From: UBA4722 sp044221135
GTDB lineage: Bacteria > Pseudomonadota > Gammaproteobacteria > DSM-16500
Direction of reading: 5' to 3'
Length of the DNA: 64,000 nucleotides
NCBI GenBank assembly: GCA_044221135.1
Contig: JBGAPT010000003.1
Coordinates: forward strand, 37,422-101,421
Below, one piece after another: positions 1-8,910 of this stretch (position 1 is its first letter; the number at the start of each line of letters is the position of its first letter). The notes under the pieces are model-generated. The model made no database searches and was not told the DNA's origin. It worked only from the letters and a program-made list of their open reading frames with translations. The position numbers were made by a program, and so were the translations under genes.

Positions 1-1037
1 GTAATCTTTATTTTACCCTCTGTTTCTGGCGTCAGATAACGGAATAAATCAGTGAGTTGAATGCCGCGTTTAAATAAAATGGAGGGTGTTAGCAAATCAT
101 CGTAGTTCGGTGCTAAATTCAAATAAAAAGGTGCAGTGATAATCGTACCCGATTCGGTCGTGTTAGGGCGTATCACAGGAGGTAAAAAACCTGTTTGTCG
201 TCGTGAGTCAATTGGAAAATTGAGGTAAGGTGTATAAAACAGGGGAATACCTTTTACCAGTAGTCGGGCATTTCTTGCGACCCCTCTGCCCGTATTTTTA
301 TTCAATTCAATATGGCTGGCTTTCACTTGCCAAGCACTTGTTAAAGGTGGGCATGTGCTATAAGTGGCTTGGCTAAAGAGTGATATCTTAGGCTCGTTTT
401 GTTCGTATTTCTCGGCCGTTCCCCAGGCACTTAATTGATAAACTTTATTTTCATGCTGAATTTGTTGATTGGTGGGGGCAGTAGGTTTTAGGGTTGACGT
501 TTTGCTGTAAATGGCATTGCGATACAAAATATGCTGCAGCGATTTTTTTTTCATTTTTAAATTAACATGGCCATAGTCAGCCAGTATGAGTTCATTGGGT
601 TGTCTTAAGATGACATGTCCAATTAAATCTACGGCATTCAGTTTACCTGTAGTGGGATCACGGTAGAGGTATCCTTTGTTTGCAATCACCTGCTGCCCAT
701 CTTGGGTGATAGTAATTTGACCTTGTGAAATGGATGTGCCGTGGAGTGAAAAAACGATTCCTTGCTGGCTGCTGAGTTGAATATGGCTTTTTTCTAATGG
801 CGAATCCGTATTGATAAAAGAGGATTCGAGATAATAGCCACCACAGCGGCCCTCACCTGTTTCTACCCAGCCTAACGCTTTGGCGATAGCGGAGGAGGTC
901 AATGATTGCGCAGGGCTCTTGGCTGCTAAGCACAGATTATCAGGCATGTTGGGGGCTGCAGCGAGAAGCGCGCTTATCCATAAGAGTAAGCTCAGGGCTA
1001 TCGCTAGTCTGGTAAAGGGGATGGTCAAGACACACAT
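1..1037 (-). CDS. lptD: LPS-assembly outer-membrane protein LptD, N-terminal part (runs off the window)
   Basis: About 345 codons of LptD read leftwards from an ATG at 1037 and leave the window at base 1, so the C-terminal barrel is missing from view. The protein begins with a signal peptide (hydrophobic run ALSLLLWISALLAA). A periplasmic OstA-type region follows, then the start of the barrel with the characteristic FPIDSRRQTGFLPP stretch. LptD with LptE inserts lipopolysaccharide into the outer leaflet of the outer membrane. The gene diverges from amgK-murU, the arrangement seen in Pseudomonas. A weak ribosome site (AGG about 9 bases upstream) supports the start. Confidence 0.93.
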   Translation of the reverse strand, partial: MCVLTIPFTRLAIALSLLLWISALLAAAPNMPDNLCLAAKSPAQSLTSSAIAKALGWVETGEGRCGGYYLESSFINTDSPLEKSHIQLSSQQGIVFSLHGTSISQGQITITQDGQQVIANKGYLYRDPTTGKLNAVDLIGHVILRQPNELILADYGHVNLKMKKKSLQHILYRNAIYSKTSTLKPTAPTNQQIQHENKVYQLSAWGTAEKYEQNEPKISLFSQATYSTCPPLTSAWQVKASHIELNKNTGRGVARNARLLVKGIPLFYTPYLNFPIDSRRQTGFLPPVIRPNTTESGTIITAPFYLNLAPNYDDLLTPSILFKRGIQLTDLFRYLTPETEGKIKI

Positions 1038-1198
1038 TGTTTGCCTAAATTTTCCTGCTTTTTGAAGGTTCTCAGTGTAACTAAAAGGGTTGGATGATGC
1101 TAGGCCGCTGTTGATATTTAGCCAGTATTGACGTACCGTATTGGATCACGTTTTTAAAGATTTATAGTGTTCAGCGATTCCTGCTGACATGGAGGAAT

Positions 1199-2194
1199 AT
1201 GCACGATAGACAAAAATTACTTCATGGCTGGCTGAGAAAAAATAGCCATTTGGTAGAACCTGTTCCACATATTCTAGCAGGTGATGCAAGTTTTAGGCGT
1301 TATTTTCGTATTCATCAAGCAGTGGGTACTTATATAGCCATGGATGCGCCGCCTGAAAAAGAAAATTGCGTATCTTATGTAGCAATAAGTCGTGCTTTGC
1401 GTTCTCTAGGATTGCTCACACCAGAAATTATTGCTGAAGATTTATCGCAAGGTTTTTTGTTGTTGACTGATTTTGGCGATCGTTTGTTATTGAATGAATT
1501 AAATACGGCTAATGCAGAAATTCTTTATACGGCAGCGCTTAATGAACTGACAATTTTGCAAAGCTGTTCTACAGTGAATGGCTGGAAAATCCCTTACTTT
1601 ACTATAGATTTCATGTATAAAGAGTTAAAGCTCTTTCAGGAATGGTATTTACAAAACTATTTGGCGCTTACTTTATCCGCCGCTACTGAACGTATGCTTG
1701 ATCAATTATTTATTTTTTTGGCCCAAACAGCTGCAAGCCAACCTCAAGTATTTATGCATCGTGATTATCATTCTGCTAATTTGATGGTGCTGCCTCATAA
1801 TCAAATCGGTATTTTAGATTTTCAAGATGCTTTTATTGGGCCTGTTACTTATGATTTAGTTTCTTTGTTACGCGACTGTTATATTGCATGGCCAGATGAG
1901 CAGGTTACAAAACTGGCTCTACAATACCGTGATCAATTAAATTTAGCTGTGAGTAATAATGAATTTTTACGCTGGTTTGATTTGATGGGATTGCACAGAC
2001 ATTTAAAAACACTTTTGACCTTTGCGCGCAAGTATTGTCGAGATGATAATGCAAATTATCTGAAGCATATTCCACGCACATTAAATTATATTTTGCTGGA
2101 GAGCCAGCGTTATGTTGAATGCCAAGGATTTCATAGTTTTTTACGTGAGACTATCATGCCCGTACAGCAAGAGGTATATCTATGCGTGGAATGA
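1199..2194 (+). CDS. amgK: N-acetylmuramate/N-acetylglucosamine 1-kinase (AmgK)
   Basis: This 331-aa aminoglycoside-phosphotransferase-fold kinase phosphorylates the anomeric hydroxyl of MurNAc (and GlcNAc) in the peptidoglycan recycling route that bypasses de novo UDP-MurNAc synthesis. Visible motifs are the N-terminal GDASFRRYFR signature near residue 29, the catalytic loop HRDYHSANLM and the metal-binding ILDFQDA. A strong Shine-Dalgarno (GGAGG) lies 6-10 bases before the ATG. The stop overlaps the start of murU by 13 bases, so the two enzymes of the salvage pathway are translationally coupled. Length is normal for the family. Confidence 0.92.
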   Translation: MHDRQKLLHGWLRKNSHLVEPVPHILAGDASFRRYFRIHQAVGTYIAMDAPPEKENCVSYVAISRALRSLGLLTPEIIAEDLSQGFLLLTDFGDRLLLNELNTANAEILYTAALNELTILQSCSTVNGWKIPYFTIDFMYKELKLFQEWYLQNYLALTLSAATERMLDQLFIFLAQTAASQPQVFMHRDYHSANLMVLPHNQIGILDFQDAFIGPVTYDLVSLLRDCYIAWPDEQVTKLALQYRDQLNLAVSNNEFLRWFDLMGLHRHLKTLLTFARKYCRDDNANYLKHIPRTLNYILLESQRYVECQGFHSFLRETIMPVQQEVYLCVE

Positions 2195-2850
2195 TTTTAG
2201 CTGCAGGACGTGGCTCACGAATGGGCAGCTTAACGGATGAGACACCCAAACCTTTGTTGCGAGCAGGAAATCGTTATTTAATTGAATATGCTATTGCGGC
2301 AATGGTTAGGGCAAATATTCGAGAAATAGTCATTAATGTGAGTTATCATCGCGAACGAATTAAGTCAGCGCTTGGTAATGGTGATCGTTATGGTGTTACT
2401 ATTGAGTATTCTGAAGAAGTAGAGCGACTCGAAACAGGTGGTGGTATTTTTCAGGCACTACCCCTATTAGGTGATGCGCCTTTTATAGTGTTAAGCAGTG
2501 ATATTATTTCTGAATATGCGCTGGAAAATTTACCACAAGAACCTCAAGCATTAGCGCATCTTGTATTGGTTGATAATCCCGTGTTTCATCCACAGGGTGA
2601 TTTTTGTTTGAATGAAAATCGGATTTATTGTGGCGGATCTCCTATGTTTACTTTTTCTAATATAGGTGTTTACCGACCCGAATTGTTTTCAGATTGTAAG
2701 CCAGGTTATTTTCGTTTAGGCGCTTTACTGATGCAAGCAGTTGCGCGCCAACAAGTGACCGGCGAATATTACGCTGGGCAATGGTTTAATATTGGTGATG
2801 TCGAGCAACTTAACGCGGTGCTTGATACCCGCCTCGAACGCCTGTTTTAG
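2182..2850 (+). CDS. murU: N-acetylmuramate alpha-1-phosphate uridylyltransferase (MurU)
   Basis: A 222-aa nucleotidyltransferase that converts MurNAc-1-phosphate plus UTP to UDP-MurNAc, the step after AmgK. The N-terminus carries the nucleotide-binding AAGRGSRMG and TPKPLL motifs typical of sugar nucleotidyltransferases, and a conserved SSD (divalent-metal Asp) follows near residue 105. Pairing with amgK separates it from glucose-1-phosphate thymidylyltransferases, which it resembles in sequence. Its 3' end overlaps the convergent cfa gene by about 40 bases. Confidence 0.9.
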   Translation: MRGMILAAGRGSRMGSLTDETPKPLLRAGNRYLIEYAIAAMVRANIREIVINVSYHRERIKSALGNGDRYGVTIEYSEEVERLETGGGIFQALPLLGDAPFIVLSSDIISEYALENLPQEPQALAHLVLVDNPVFHPQGDFCLNENRIYCGGSPMFTFSNIGVYRPELFSDCKPGYFRLGALLMQAVARQQVTGEYYAGQWFNIGDVEQLNAVLDTRLERLF

Positions 2851-3928
2851 AAAAAACAATTTGCCAAAGTTGCACGGTACGGGATCGAAAACCGCCAGCA
2901 CAGCTGAGTAAATAGTAATTCCAGAGCCGGTAAAAGCGCTCATCATAGCTTGACTTTAATTCTGCCCAATGATGTTGAAAATTCTGCTGCCAAGCCATGA
3001 GTGTTTTATCATAATCAGCGCCAAAGTTATGCCAATCCTCCATCACAAATAAACCTTCTGTTGCTTTTGCAATTAAAGAGATAGTGGGAAGCATGCCATT
3101 AGGAAAAATATATTTTGATATCCATTGATTTGGAAGGCCAATATAATTATCACCAATGGTATGCAGCAAAAATAAACCATCATCAGCTAAGCAGCGATCT
3201 GCAACGTGCATATAGGTAGAATAATTTAATACCCCAACATGTTCAAACATCCCTAGAGAACAAATTCGATCAAATTGACCTTGTATATCACGGTAATCTT
3301 GCAAGCGAATTTCAATAGGTAGTCCTTTGCAATACTCTTTTACATAGCCATATTGATTGCGTGATATCGTAGCGCCCACCACGCTGATATCATATTTTTC
3401 TGCTGCATACTTTGCCAATGCTCCCCAGCCGCAACCTATATCTAGTAACCGCATGCCGGGTTTCAATGCTAATTTTTGACATGTTAATTCCAGCTTGGCT
3501 TGTTGTGCATCTTCCAGACTGTGTGCGTTTCGCCAATAACCACAAGTGTAATTCATTTTGCGATCGAGCATAGCATGAAACAGCGGGTCACCCAGGTCAT
3601 AATGTTTTTGCCCAACCATCCAGGCACGACGCTTGCTTTGGAAATTAATTATTTTAGCTAAAATAATTTTGAAAAATAATAGCTTGCTTTTTTTGATTTT
3701 CTTTTCTAAATTAGCACATAAGACGCGATCAAAAAATTCATCAAGATGTGCGCAATCCCACCATCCTTCTACATAAGATTCTCCTAGCCCTAGTTCTCTC
3801 TCATGTAAAACCATCGCATAAAAATCTTCGTTATGGATTTGAATATCATACCGTGCATTACCGTTTATGGTGATGCCTGCCGATTGCAAGAGTTCAGTAA
3901 TAATGTTTTTTGCAGAAGTATTTTTCAT
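2810..3928 (-). CDS. cfa: Cyclopropane-fatty-acyl-phospholipid synthase
   Basis: A 372-aa SAM-dependent enzyme that adds a methylene bridge to cis double bonds of membrane phospholipid acyl chains. The SAM-binding motif LLDIGCGWG, the SLGMFEHVG segment and the C-terminal GGFRSRTVQLWQ region match bacterial Cfa, and the length is close to the E. coli enzyme (382 aa). An N-terminal segment of about 100 residues precedes the methyltransferase fold, as expected. It is convergent with murU and its last 14 codons overlap it. It starts just downstream of tRNA-Arg on the same strand. Confidence 0.93.
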   Translation of the reverse strand: MKNTSAKNIITELLQSAGITINGNARYDIQIHNEDFYAMVLHERELGLGESYVEGWWDCAHLDEFFDRVLCANLEKKIKKSKLLFFKIILAKIINFQSKRRAWMVGQKHYDLGDPLFHAMLDRKMNYTCGYWRNAHSLEDAQQAKLELTCQKLALKPGMRLLDIGCGWGALAKYAAEKYDISVVGATISRNQYGYVKEYCKGLPIEIRLQDYRDIQGQFDRICSLGMFEHVGVLNYSTYMHVADRCLADDGLFLLHTIGDNYIGLPNQWISKYIFPNGMLPTISLIAKATEGLFVMEDWHNFGADYDKTLMAWQQNFQHHWAELKSSYDERFYRLWNYYLLSCAGGFRSRTVQLWQIVFSKTGVRGGYQAPR

Positions 3929-3957
3929 GTTAGCGTCCTGCCAGATTTAGTTTAAAA

Positions 3958-4031
3958 CGCGCCCGAGAGGATTCGAACCTCTGACCCTTGGTTTCGGAAA
4001 CCAATACTCTATCCAACTGAGCTACGGGCGC
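3958..4031 (-). tRNA. tRNA-Arg, anticodon CCG
   Basis: The reverse strand folds into a full cloverleaf. It has acceptor stem GCGCCCG/CGGGCGC, D-arm GCTCAGTTGGATAGAGT, anticodon loop TTCCGAA within a TTGGT/ACCAA stem, and T-arm GAGGTTCGAATCCTC. The anticodon CCG reads CGG (Arg). CCA is not encoded. The gene sits between comM (divergent) and cfa (same strand). Confidence 0.97.
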
Positions 4032-4138
4032 ACTGCTGCATAGACTAGGAATTAGTACGATAAAAAGCAAGTATTTTGATTTGGAGAGTGGTGTAGTTTT
4101 TGTGATTTGTTCAAAGCCCAATAAATAAGGAGTATGTT

Positions 4139-5662
4139 ATGAAACTCGCCATTGTTTACAGCCGTGCTTCTGCTGGTATTCAAGCACCTTTAGTGACTAT
4201 TGAAGTGCATCTTGCTTCAGGCAATAGAAATGTAAGTATTGTCGGTATGCCAGAGACTGCAGTAAAAGAAAGTCGTTTCAGGATACATAGTGCTTTTGTG
4301 AATGCTAATTTTGAGTTTCCATATGGTTGTGTCATTATTAATATGGCGCCTGCTGATTTACCTAAAGAAGGCAGTCGGTTTGATTTGCCTATTGCTTTAG
4401 GTATTTTGGCTGCCTCAAAACAAATTCCATATAAAAGATTGCTGGGTTATGAATTTGTAGGCGAGTTAGCTTTGTCTGGTGAGTTGCGTCCAATAGAAGG
4501 TGTATTACCTATTGTACTGAGTGCGCGAGATGCAGGACGTTGTTTAATTATTCCACGTGCCAATGCAGCGGAGGCAGCGCTAGTAAAAGAACCGCAGGTT
4601 CTATTTGCAGATCATTTACTGGAAGTCAGCGGTTATTTGCAAGGCAAAAATGATTTGGGAACGTGCGCACCTCTTGCGATTACAAAAAAAAATAATGTTG
4701 CTCTCGATTTAGCGGATGTACAAGGCCAGTTGCATGCTAAACGTGCCTTAGAAATTGCTGCAGCGGGCAAACATAATTTATTGTTTATAGGTCCGCCTGG
4801 CACGGGAAAAACAATGTTGGCTAGCCGGTTGCCTAGCATCTTACCGGAATTATCAGATATGCATGCGGTAGAGGTGGCGACTATTGCATCTGTGAGTAGT
4901 GAGGGTTTTGATCCAAGTCAATGGCAGGCAGTTCCTTTTCGTGCGCCCCATCACAGTAGTTCCGGTGTCGCATTAGTCGGTGGAGGACGACCGCCGCATC
5001 CGGGTGAAATTTCACTGGCACATCATGGCGTATTATTTTTGGATGAGCTCTCTGAATTTAATCGTCACGCTTTAGAGTCATTGCGCGAACCATTAGAATC
5101 AGGAAAAGTGACTATTTCACGTGCTGCGCATCAAGCTGTATTCCCGGCACATTTTCAATTGATGGCAGCGATGAATCCTTGTCCATGTGGTTATGCAGGC
5201 AGTCCAAAAAGACGATGTCGTTGTACTGAAGAACAAATTCAACGTTATCTAGCTAAGATATCAGGGCCTTTGCTGGATCGGATTGATATGCAAGTAGAAG
5301 TACCTAGTTTGCCGCCGGGGGTGCTATCATCTGTCACAACAATTGTTAATGAAACCAGCGTTATTGTGAAGACGCGAGTCGTGGAGGCCAGGCAACGGCA
5401 ATTGGCAAGGCAAACAAAATGCAATCAGGAATTAATGGCTAATGACTTGCCGCAATTTTGTAGTCTGGCAGATAAGCCACAGCAATTACTCAATCATGCT
5501 ATGCAAAAATTTAACTTTTCTGCACGTGCGTATCATCGTGTTATAAAAGTGGCTCGTACGCTCGCTGACTTGGTTGGTAATGCTACTATATCAGAGGAAA
5601 ATATAAGCGAGGCATTAACGTATCGTTACCTAGATAGACTAAAATATGAACAAAACGGATGA
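4139..5662 (+). CDS. comM: ComM/YifB-family Mg-chelatase-like AAA+ ATPase
   Basis: A 507-aa protein of the ComM branch of AAA+ helicases, which drives branch migration during natural transformation in species where it has been tested. Domain order is an N-terminal S5/Lon-protease-like fold (about residues 1-170), Walker A GPPGTGKTM near residue 218, Walker B VLFLDELSEF, a Cys cluster (NPCPCGYAG...RCRC) and a C-terminal Mg-chelatase helical domain. Length is normal. The start has an upstream AAGGAGT ribosome site. Confidence 0.93.
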   Translation: MKLAIVYSRASAGIQAPLVTIEVHLASGNRNVSIVGMPETAVKESRFRIHSAFVNANFEFPYGCVIINMAPADLPKEGSRFDLPIALGILAASKQIPYKRLLGYEFVGELALSGELRPIEGVLPIVLSARDAGRCLIIPRANAAEAALVKEPQVLFADHLLEVSGYLQGKNDLGTCAPLAITKKNNVALDLADVQGQLHAKRALEIAAAGKHNLLFIGPPGTGKTMLASRLPSILPELSDMHAVEVATIASVSSEGFDPSQWQAVPFRAPHHSSSGVALVGGGRPPHPGEISLAHHGVLFLDELSEFNRHALESLREPLESGKVTISRAAHQAVFPAHFQLMAAMNPCPCGYAGSPKRRCRCTEEQIQRYLAKISGPLLDRIDMQVEVPSLPPGVLSSVTTIVNETSVIVKTRVVEARQRQLARQTKCNQELMANDLPQFCSLADKPQQLLNHAMQKFNFSARAYHRVIKVARTLADLVGNATISEENISEALTYRYLDRLKYEQNG

Positions 5663-5768
5663 ATTATTTTTCAATTTCTAATCTATACTTAACTGTAAGG
5701 TTGGCTGTGAAGAGGTATACTTGTTTGCTGCGAATTATCAACAGACCCGATTACAGGAGGGGGAAGCA

Positions 5769-6152
5769 ATGACTATCATGTTCTATCCACACGAAGAAGA
5801 TATGGAGTCTGGTGCTATACCAGCTAGACTTGAGCTTTTGATGGCGGGGGCAGAACGCTATAAAGCAGTCATTCTGGAGAATGCTGCTAAATCTGCCGAA
5901 GTGAACCTGGATCCTGCTAAGCGTATGACGCCACGTGAATTGACGTATGCTTATAATTGGCAAGAATTAGCAAGATTATTGCGAGAGCTGCGCGAAATGC
6001 CAGAACAAAATCCAGCGAGTAAAGCAACCAAAGCAGGCCATCTTGCTAAGCTAGCAGAGATTTACGAAATATTGCGTGGTGCTAAAATGCCTAAGCTTGA
6101 AGCAGTTAGATTGGCATTGGTAAATGAGGTAAACCAGTTGAAGTCTGCATAA
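5769..6152 (+). CDS. Hypothetical helical protein, 127 aa
   Basis: I do not recognise this family. The ATG at 5769 is preferred over an upstream TTG (5721) because an excellent AGGAGG ribosome site lies just before it. The product is charged, helical and without signal peptide or membrane segment. It contains a run LLRELREMPEQNPASKATKAGHLAKLAEIY... rich in Leu, Lys and Glu. It lies between comM and convergent rpoH. Codon pattern and ribosome site suggest it is real. Confidence 0.6.
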   Translation: MTIMFYPHEEDMESGAIPARLELLMAGAERYKAVILENAAKSAEVNLDPAKRMTPRELTYAYNWQELARLLRELREMPEQNPASKATKAGHLAKLAEIYEILRGAKMPKLEAVRLALVNEVNQLKSA

Positions 6153-6210
6153 GTCTATTGCATCGTGATGTGTAATAGGTTGTGAGTTAATTGTTGTTGC
6201 GCAGAGCCTA

Positions 6211-7080
6211 TCACGCCATCGCTTTTTCCATCGCATTTTTTAATTTCAGCATAGCATTTTTTTCTAACTGTCTCACTCGCTCCGCTGAAATTTGATATTT
6301 GTCTGCCAACTCTTGCAGCGTTCCTTTTTTTTCATTTAGCCAGCGTGCAGATAAAATTTCTTGGCTACGTGCATCCAATTGACATAATGCTTGATGCAGA
6401 GCGGCGCTGGCCTGTTCTGTGTTATCTGTTTTTTCAAATATGTCAGCTGGGCTATAGCGGCGATCTTCTAGATAACCTGCGGGTGCCGGGAGTAGTGTAT
6501 TTTCTTCATCATCCTCTATACTGCCATCAAAAGAAGTATCCGCGTTATTATTTAAGCGCATTTCCATTTCACGTACGGTTTCAGGTTTAACGCCCAGATC
6601 TTTAGCAACGGCATTGATTTCTTCATTTGTAAACCAACCTAAGCGTTTTTTCATACTACGTAAATTAAAGAAAAGTTTACGCTGTGCTTTAGTTGTCGCA
6701 ATTTTCACAATGCGCCAGTTACGTAAAATGAATTCATGAATTTCAGACTTGATCCAATGCACAGCGAATGTGACTAAACGCACACCCATGGTTGGATTAA
6801 ATCGTTTTACAGCTTTCATTAAACCAATATTGCCCTCTTGGATGAGATCACCTAATGGTAATCCGTAACCCATGTAACCTTTTGCAACTCGTACTACATA
6901 ACGTGCATGTGCTAATACCAATTGCTTTGCTGCATTTAAATCATTTTGCGTTTGCAGACACACAGCAAGATCGTGCTCTTCTTTCTGGCTGAGCATGGGA
7001 ACTTGATTAACATAGCTAATGTAAGCATCTAGACTGTTAATGGGGAGGCGGATATCGAATGTTTGCAGGCTAGTATTCAT
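6211..7080 (-). CDS. rpoH: RNA polymerase heat-shock sigma factor (sigma-32, RpoH)
   Basis: A 289-aa group 3 sigma factor directing RNA polymerase to heat-shock promoters. Region 2 is recognisable from GDLIQEGNIGLMKAVKRF, and the RpoH-specific region C box QRKLFFNLR lies near residue 135. Region 4 helix-turn-helix (LQELADKYQISAERVRQLE) is at the C-terminus. A ribosome site AGAGG precedes the ATG. It is directly downstream of ftsY on the same strand with a 107-bp gap, and that gap carries a CIRCE-like operator over a sigma-70-type promoter, so it probably has its own promoter under HrcA control. Confidence 0.96.
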   Translation of the reverse strand: MNTSLQTFDIRLPINSLDAYISYVNQVPMLSQKEEHDLAVCLQTQNDLNAAKQLVLAHARYVVRVAKGYMGYGLPLGDLIQEGNIGLMKAVKRFNPTMGVRLVTFAVHWIKSEIHEFILRNWRIVKIATTKAQRKLFFNLRSMKKRLGWFTNEEINAVAKDLGVKPETVREMEMRLNNNADTSFDGSIEDDEENTLLPAPAGYLEDRRYSPADIFEKTDNTEQASAALHQALCQLDARSQEILSARWLNEKKGTLQELADKYQISAERVRQLEKNAMLKLKNAMEKAMA

Positions 7081-7120
7081 TAAGCATAACCTCTAGATAG
7101 ACATGTTCAATTTGCGGGCT

Positions 7121-7150
7121 ATTTTAGCACTCTTCATTGAGGAGTGCCAA
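7121..7150 (-). promoter_or_regulatory. CIRCE operator (HrcA site) overlapping the predicted rpoH promoter
   Basis: The inverted repeat TTAGCACTC-N9-GAGTGCCAA (7124-7150) matches the HrcA-binding CIRCE consensus TTAGCACTC-N9-GAGTGCTAA at all but one position. Read on the minus strand it contains a -35-like TTGGCA (7145-7150) and a -10-like TAAAAT (7121-7126) separated by 18 bp, so repressor and polymerase would compete for the same DNA. It lies 44 bp upstream of the rpoH start codon. The spacing and match are seen directly; the regulation is inferred. Confidence 0.85.
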
Positions 7151-7187
7151 CAAAAAATCGCGCATTGGATGAATGGTTTCAGGGTGT

Positions 7188-8186
7188 TTACTGTGCTTCC
7201 GCTTCAAACAAAGCGGCTATAAAATCATCTGCCACAAACGGCCGTAAATCATCAATTGCTTCTCCTACTCCAATAAATCGAATAGGCAATTTTAACTGCT
7301 TAGCAATGGCAAAAATAATTCCGCCTTTAGCTGTGCCATCTAACTTAGTAATAGCTATTCCGCTCACACCAATACTTTTATGAAATTGCAGCGCTTGATT
7401 GAGTGCATTTTGCCCAATGCTCGCATCGAGAATCAGGAGTATTTCGTGAGGGGCTGTAGGATCCAGTTTTGCTACGACGCGCTTTACTTTTTTTAATTCA
7501 TCCATTAAATGCGCTTGTGTATGCAGACGTCCAGCGGTATCAGCGAGTAATACCTCTATTTTTCGTGTCTTGGCAGATTCGAGCGCATCATAAATGACTG
7601 CAGCTGTGTCTGCGCCGGGTTGTTGTGCAATGACGGGTATTTGATTTCGTTCTCCCCAAATTTGCAATTGCTCAATAGCCGCTGCACGAAAAGTATCGCC
7701 AGCTGCCAACAATACTTTTTTATCTTGTTCTTTAAGATAATGAGCAATTTTACCAATAGTGGTTGTTTTGCCTGAGCCGTTAATTCCTACCACGAGGATG
7801 ACAAAAGGTGTCTGGCTTGCAGGAATGGTGAGAGGGACTTGGCAAGGCTGCAAAATTGCTTTCATTTCATTTTGTAGTGCTTGTAAGACAGCGGCTGGAT
7901 CTGTTAATTCTTTGCGGGCTAATTTTTGCGTTAGAATCTTTATCAGTTGTTGTGTGGCTTCAATGCCTACATCAGCGGTGAGTAATTGGGTTTCAATTGT
8001 TTCAATGAGATCCTGATCTAAGGCTTTTTTACCTAGCAAAAGAGTGGCAATACTGGCTGTAAAACTAGCACGAGTTTTTGCCAGACCTGTTTTAAGGCGA
8101 GAGAAAAACCCTGCTTTCACCAGTGGAGCTGAGTTGCCTGGCTCATCAATAGCCTGTTTTTTTTGCTTTAGAAGATTTAACATCAC
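7188..8186 (-). CDS. ftsY: Signal recognition particle receptor FtsY
   Basis: A 332-aa SRP GTPase that docks ribosome-SRP complexes at the inner membrane. The NG domain is complete: G1 GINGSGKTTTIGK, the DTFRAAA box, G3 DTAGR and G4 TKLDGTAKGG. The long acidic A-domain of E. coli FtsY (497 aa) is absent, as in many short FtsY proteins. It is divergent from rsmD, the usual arrangement. The ftsE-ftsX pair that normally follows ftsY and precedes rpoH is missing here. Confidence 0.95.
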   Translation of the reverse strand: MMLNLLKQKKQAIDEPGNSAPLVKAGFFSRLKTGLAKTRASFTASIATLLLGKKALDQDLIETIETQLLTADVGIEATQQLIKILTQKLARKELTDPAAVLQALQNEMKAILQPCQVPLTIPASQTPFVILVVGINGSGKTTTIGKIAHYLKEQDKKVLLAAGDTFRAAAIEQLQIWGERNQIPVIAQQPGADTAAVIYDALESAKTRKIEVLLADTAGRLHTQAHLMDELKKVKRVVAKLDPTAPHEILLILDASIGQNALNQALQFHKSIGVSGIAITKLDGTAKGGIIFAIAKQLKLPIRFIGVGEAIDDLRPFVADDFIAALFEAEAQ

Positions 8187-8303
8187 GTGAGTCCTAATTA
8201 AAATTTATTTCCCGCGGCTTGCCGCGAATACACCGAGCTGAGTCAATACATTAAAGATTGCTTAATATTAACATATGATAGCGACAAATCTGAGGGTTTT
8301 TGC

Positions 8304-8861
8304 ATGAAACAAGGCCAAGTACGTATTATTGGGGGGGTATGGCGGGGACGTTTGCTTAAGGTGCCAGATGTGCTAAATCTCAGGCCTACTCCTGATCGGG
8401 TGCGTGAAACACTTTTTAATTGGTTGGCACCTGCTATATCAGGTGCTTATTGTTTAGATGCTTTTGCGGGTAGTGGTGTGCTGGGGTTTGAAGCATTGTC
8501 ACGGGGAGCGGCACACGTTGTGATGGTTGAGCAAGCGAAAGCAGTTGTCACGCTTTTGCAAGAAGAGCTGCTTATGCTAAAAGCTCAGAATGCAGATGTT
8601 TATTGCGGGCGAGTGCCGCAGCAATTAAAAAAGCCGCAGACATTATTTGATATTGTTTTTTTGGACCCACCTTATGAAGACAATTTATTATTACCCACTT
8701 GTTTTTATTTAGAAGAGCAAGGGTTTCTTGCCAAAGGCGCTTATCTTTATTTAGAAGCAAAAGAATTATTACAACAAGGTGATTTACCTGCGAATTGGCA
8801 GTTATTAAAAAGTAAAAAAGCAGGCCAAGTAGCATATCATTTAGCGCAGCGCTTGGTATAA
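8304..8861 (+). CDS. rsmD: 16S rRNA (guanine966-N2)-methyltransferase
   Basis: A 185-aa SAM-dependent methyltransferase that modifies G966 of 16S rRNA in the assembled 30S subunit. It shows the N-terminal RIIGGVWRGR, the SAM-binding LDAFAGSGVLGFEALSRGA-type motif I and the catalytic DPPY motif typical of N2-guanine methyltransferases. It is divergent from ftsY and followed closely by trpS. Confidence 0.93.
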   Translation: MKQGQVRIIGGVWRGRLLKVPDVLNLRPTPDRVRETLFNWLAPAISGAYCLDAFAGSGVLGFEALSRGAAHVVMVEQAKAVVTLLQEELLMLKAQNADVYCGRVPQQLKKPQTLFDIVFLDPPYEDNLLLPTCFYLEEQGFLAKGAYLYLEAKELLQQGDLPANWQLLKSKKAGQVAYHLAQRLV

Positions 8862-8910
8862 TCCTAACAATCACTTCCTAATGGATCACATAGAAAACAG
8901 GCTAAATAAT

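Noticed and set aside
880..1065. A 61-codon plus-strand frame
   Set aside because: It is antisense to the signal-peptide region of lptD, which is a convincing gene on the other strand.
3930..4121. A 63-codon minus-strand frame
   Set aside because: It runs through tRNA-Arg and is not a protein gene.
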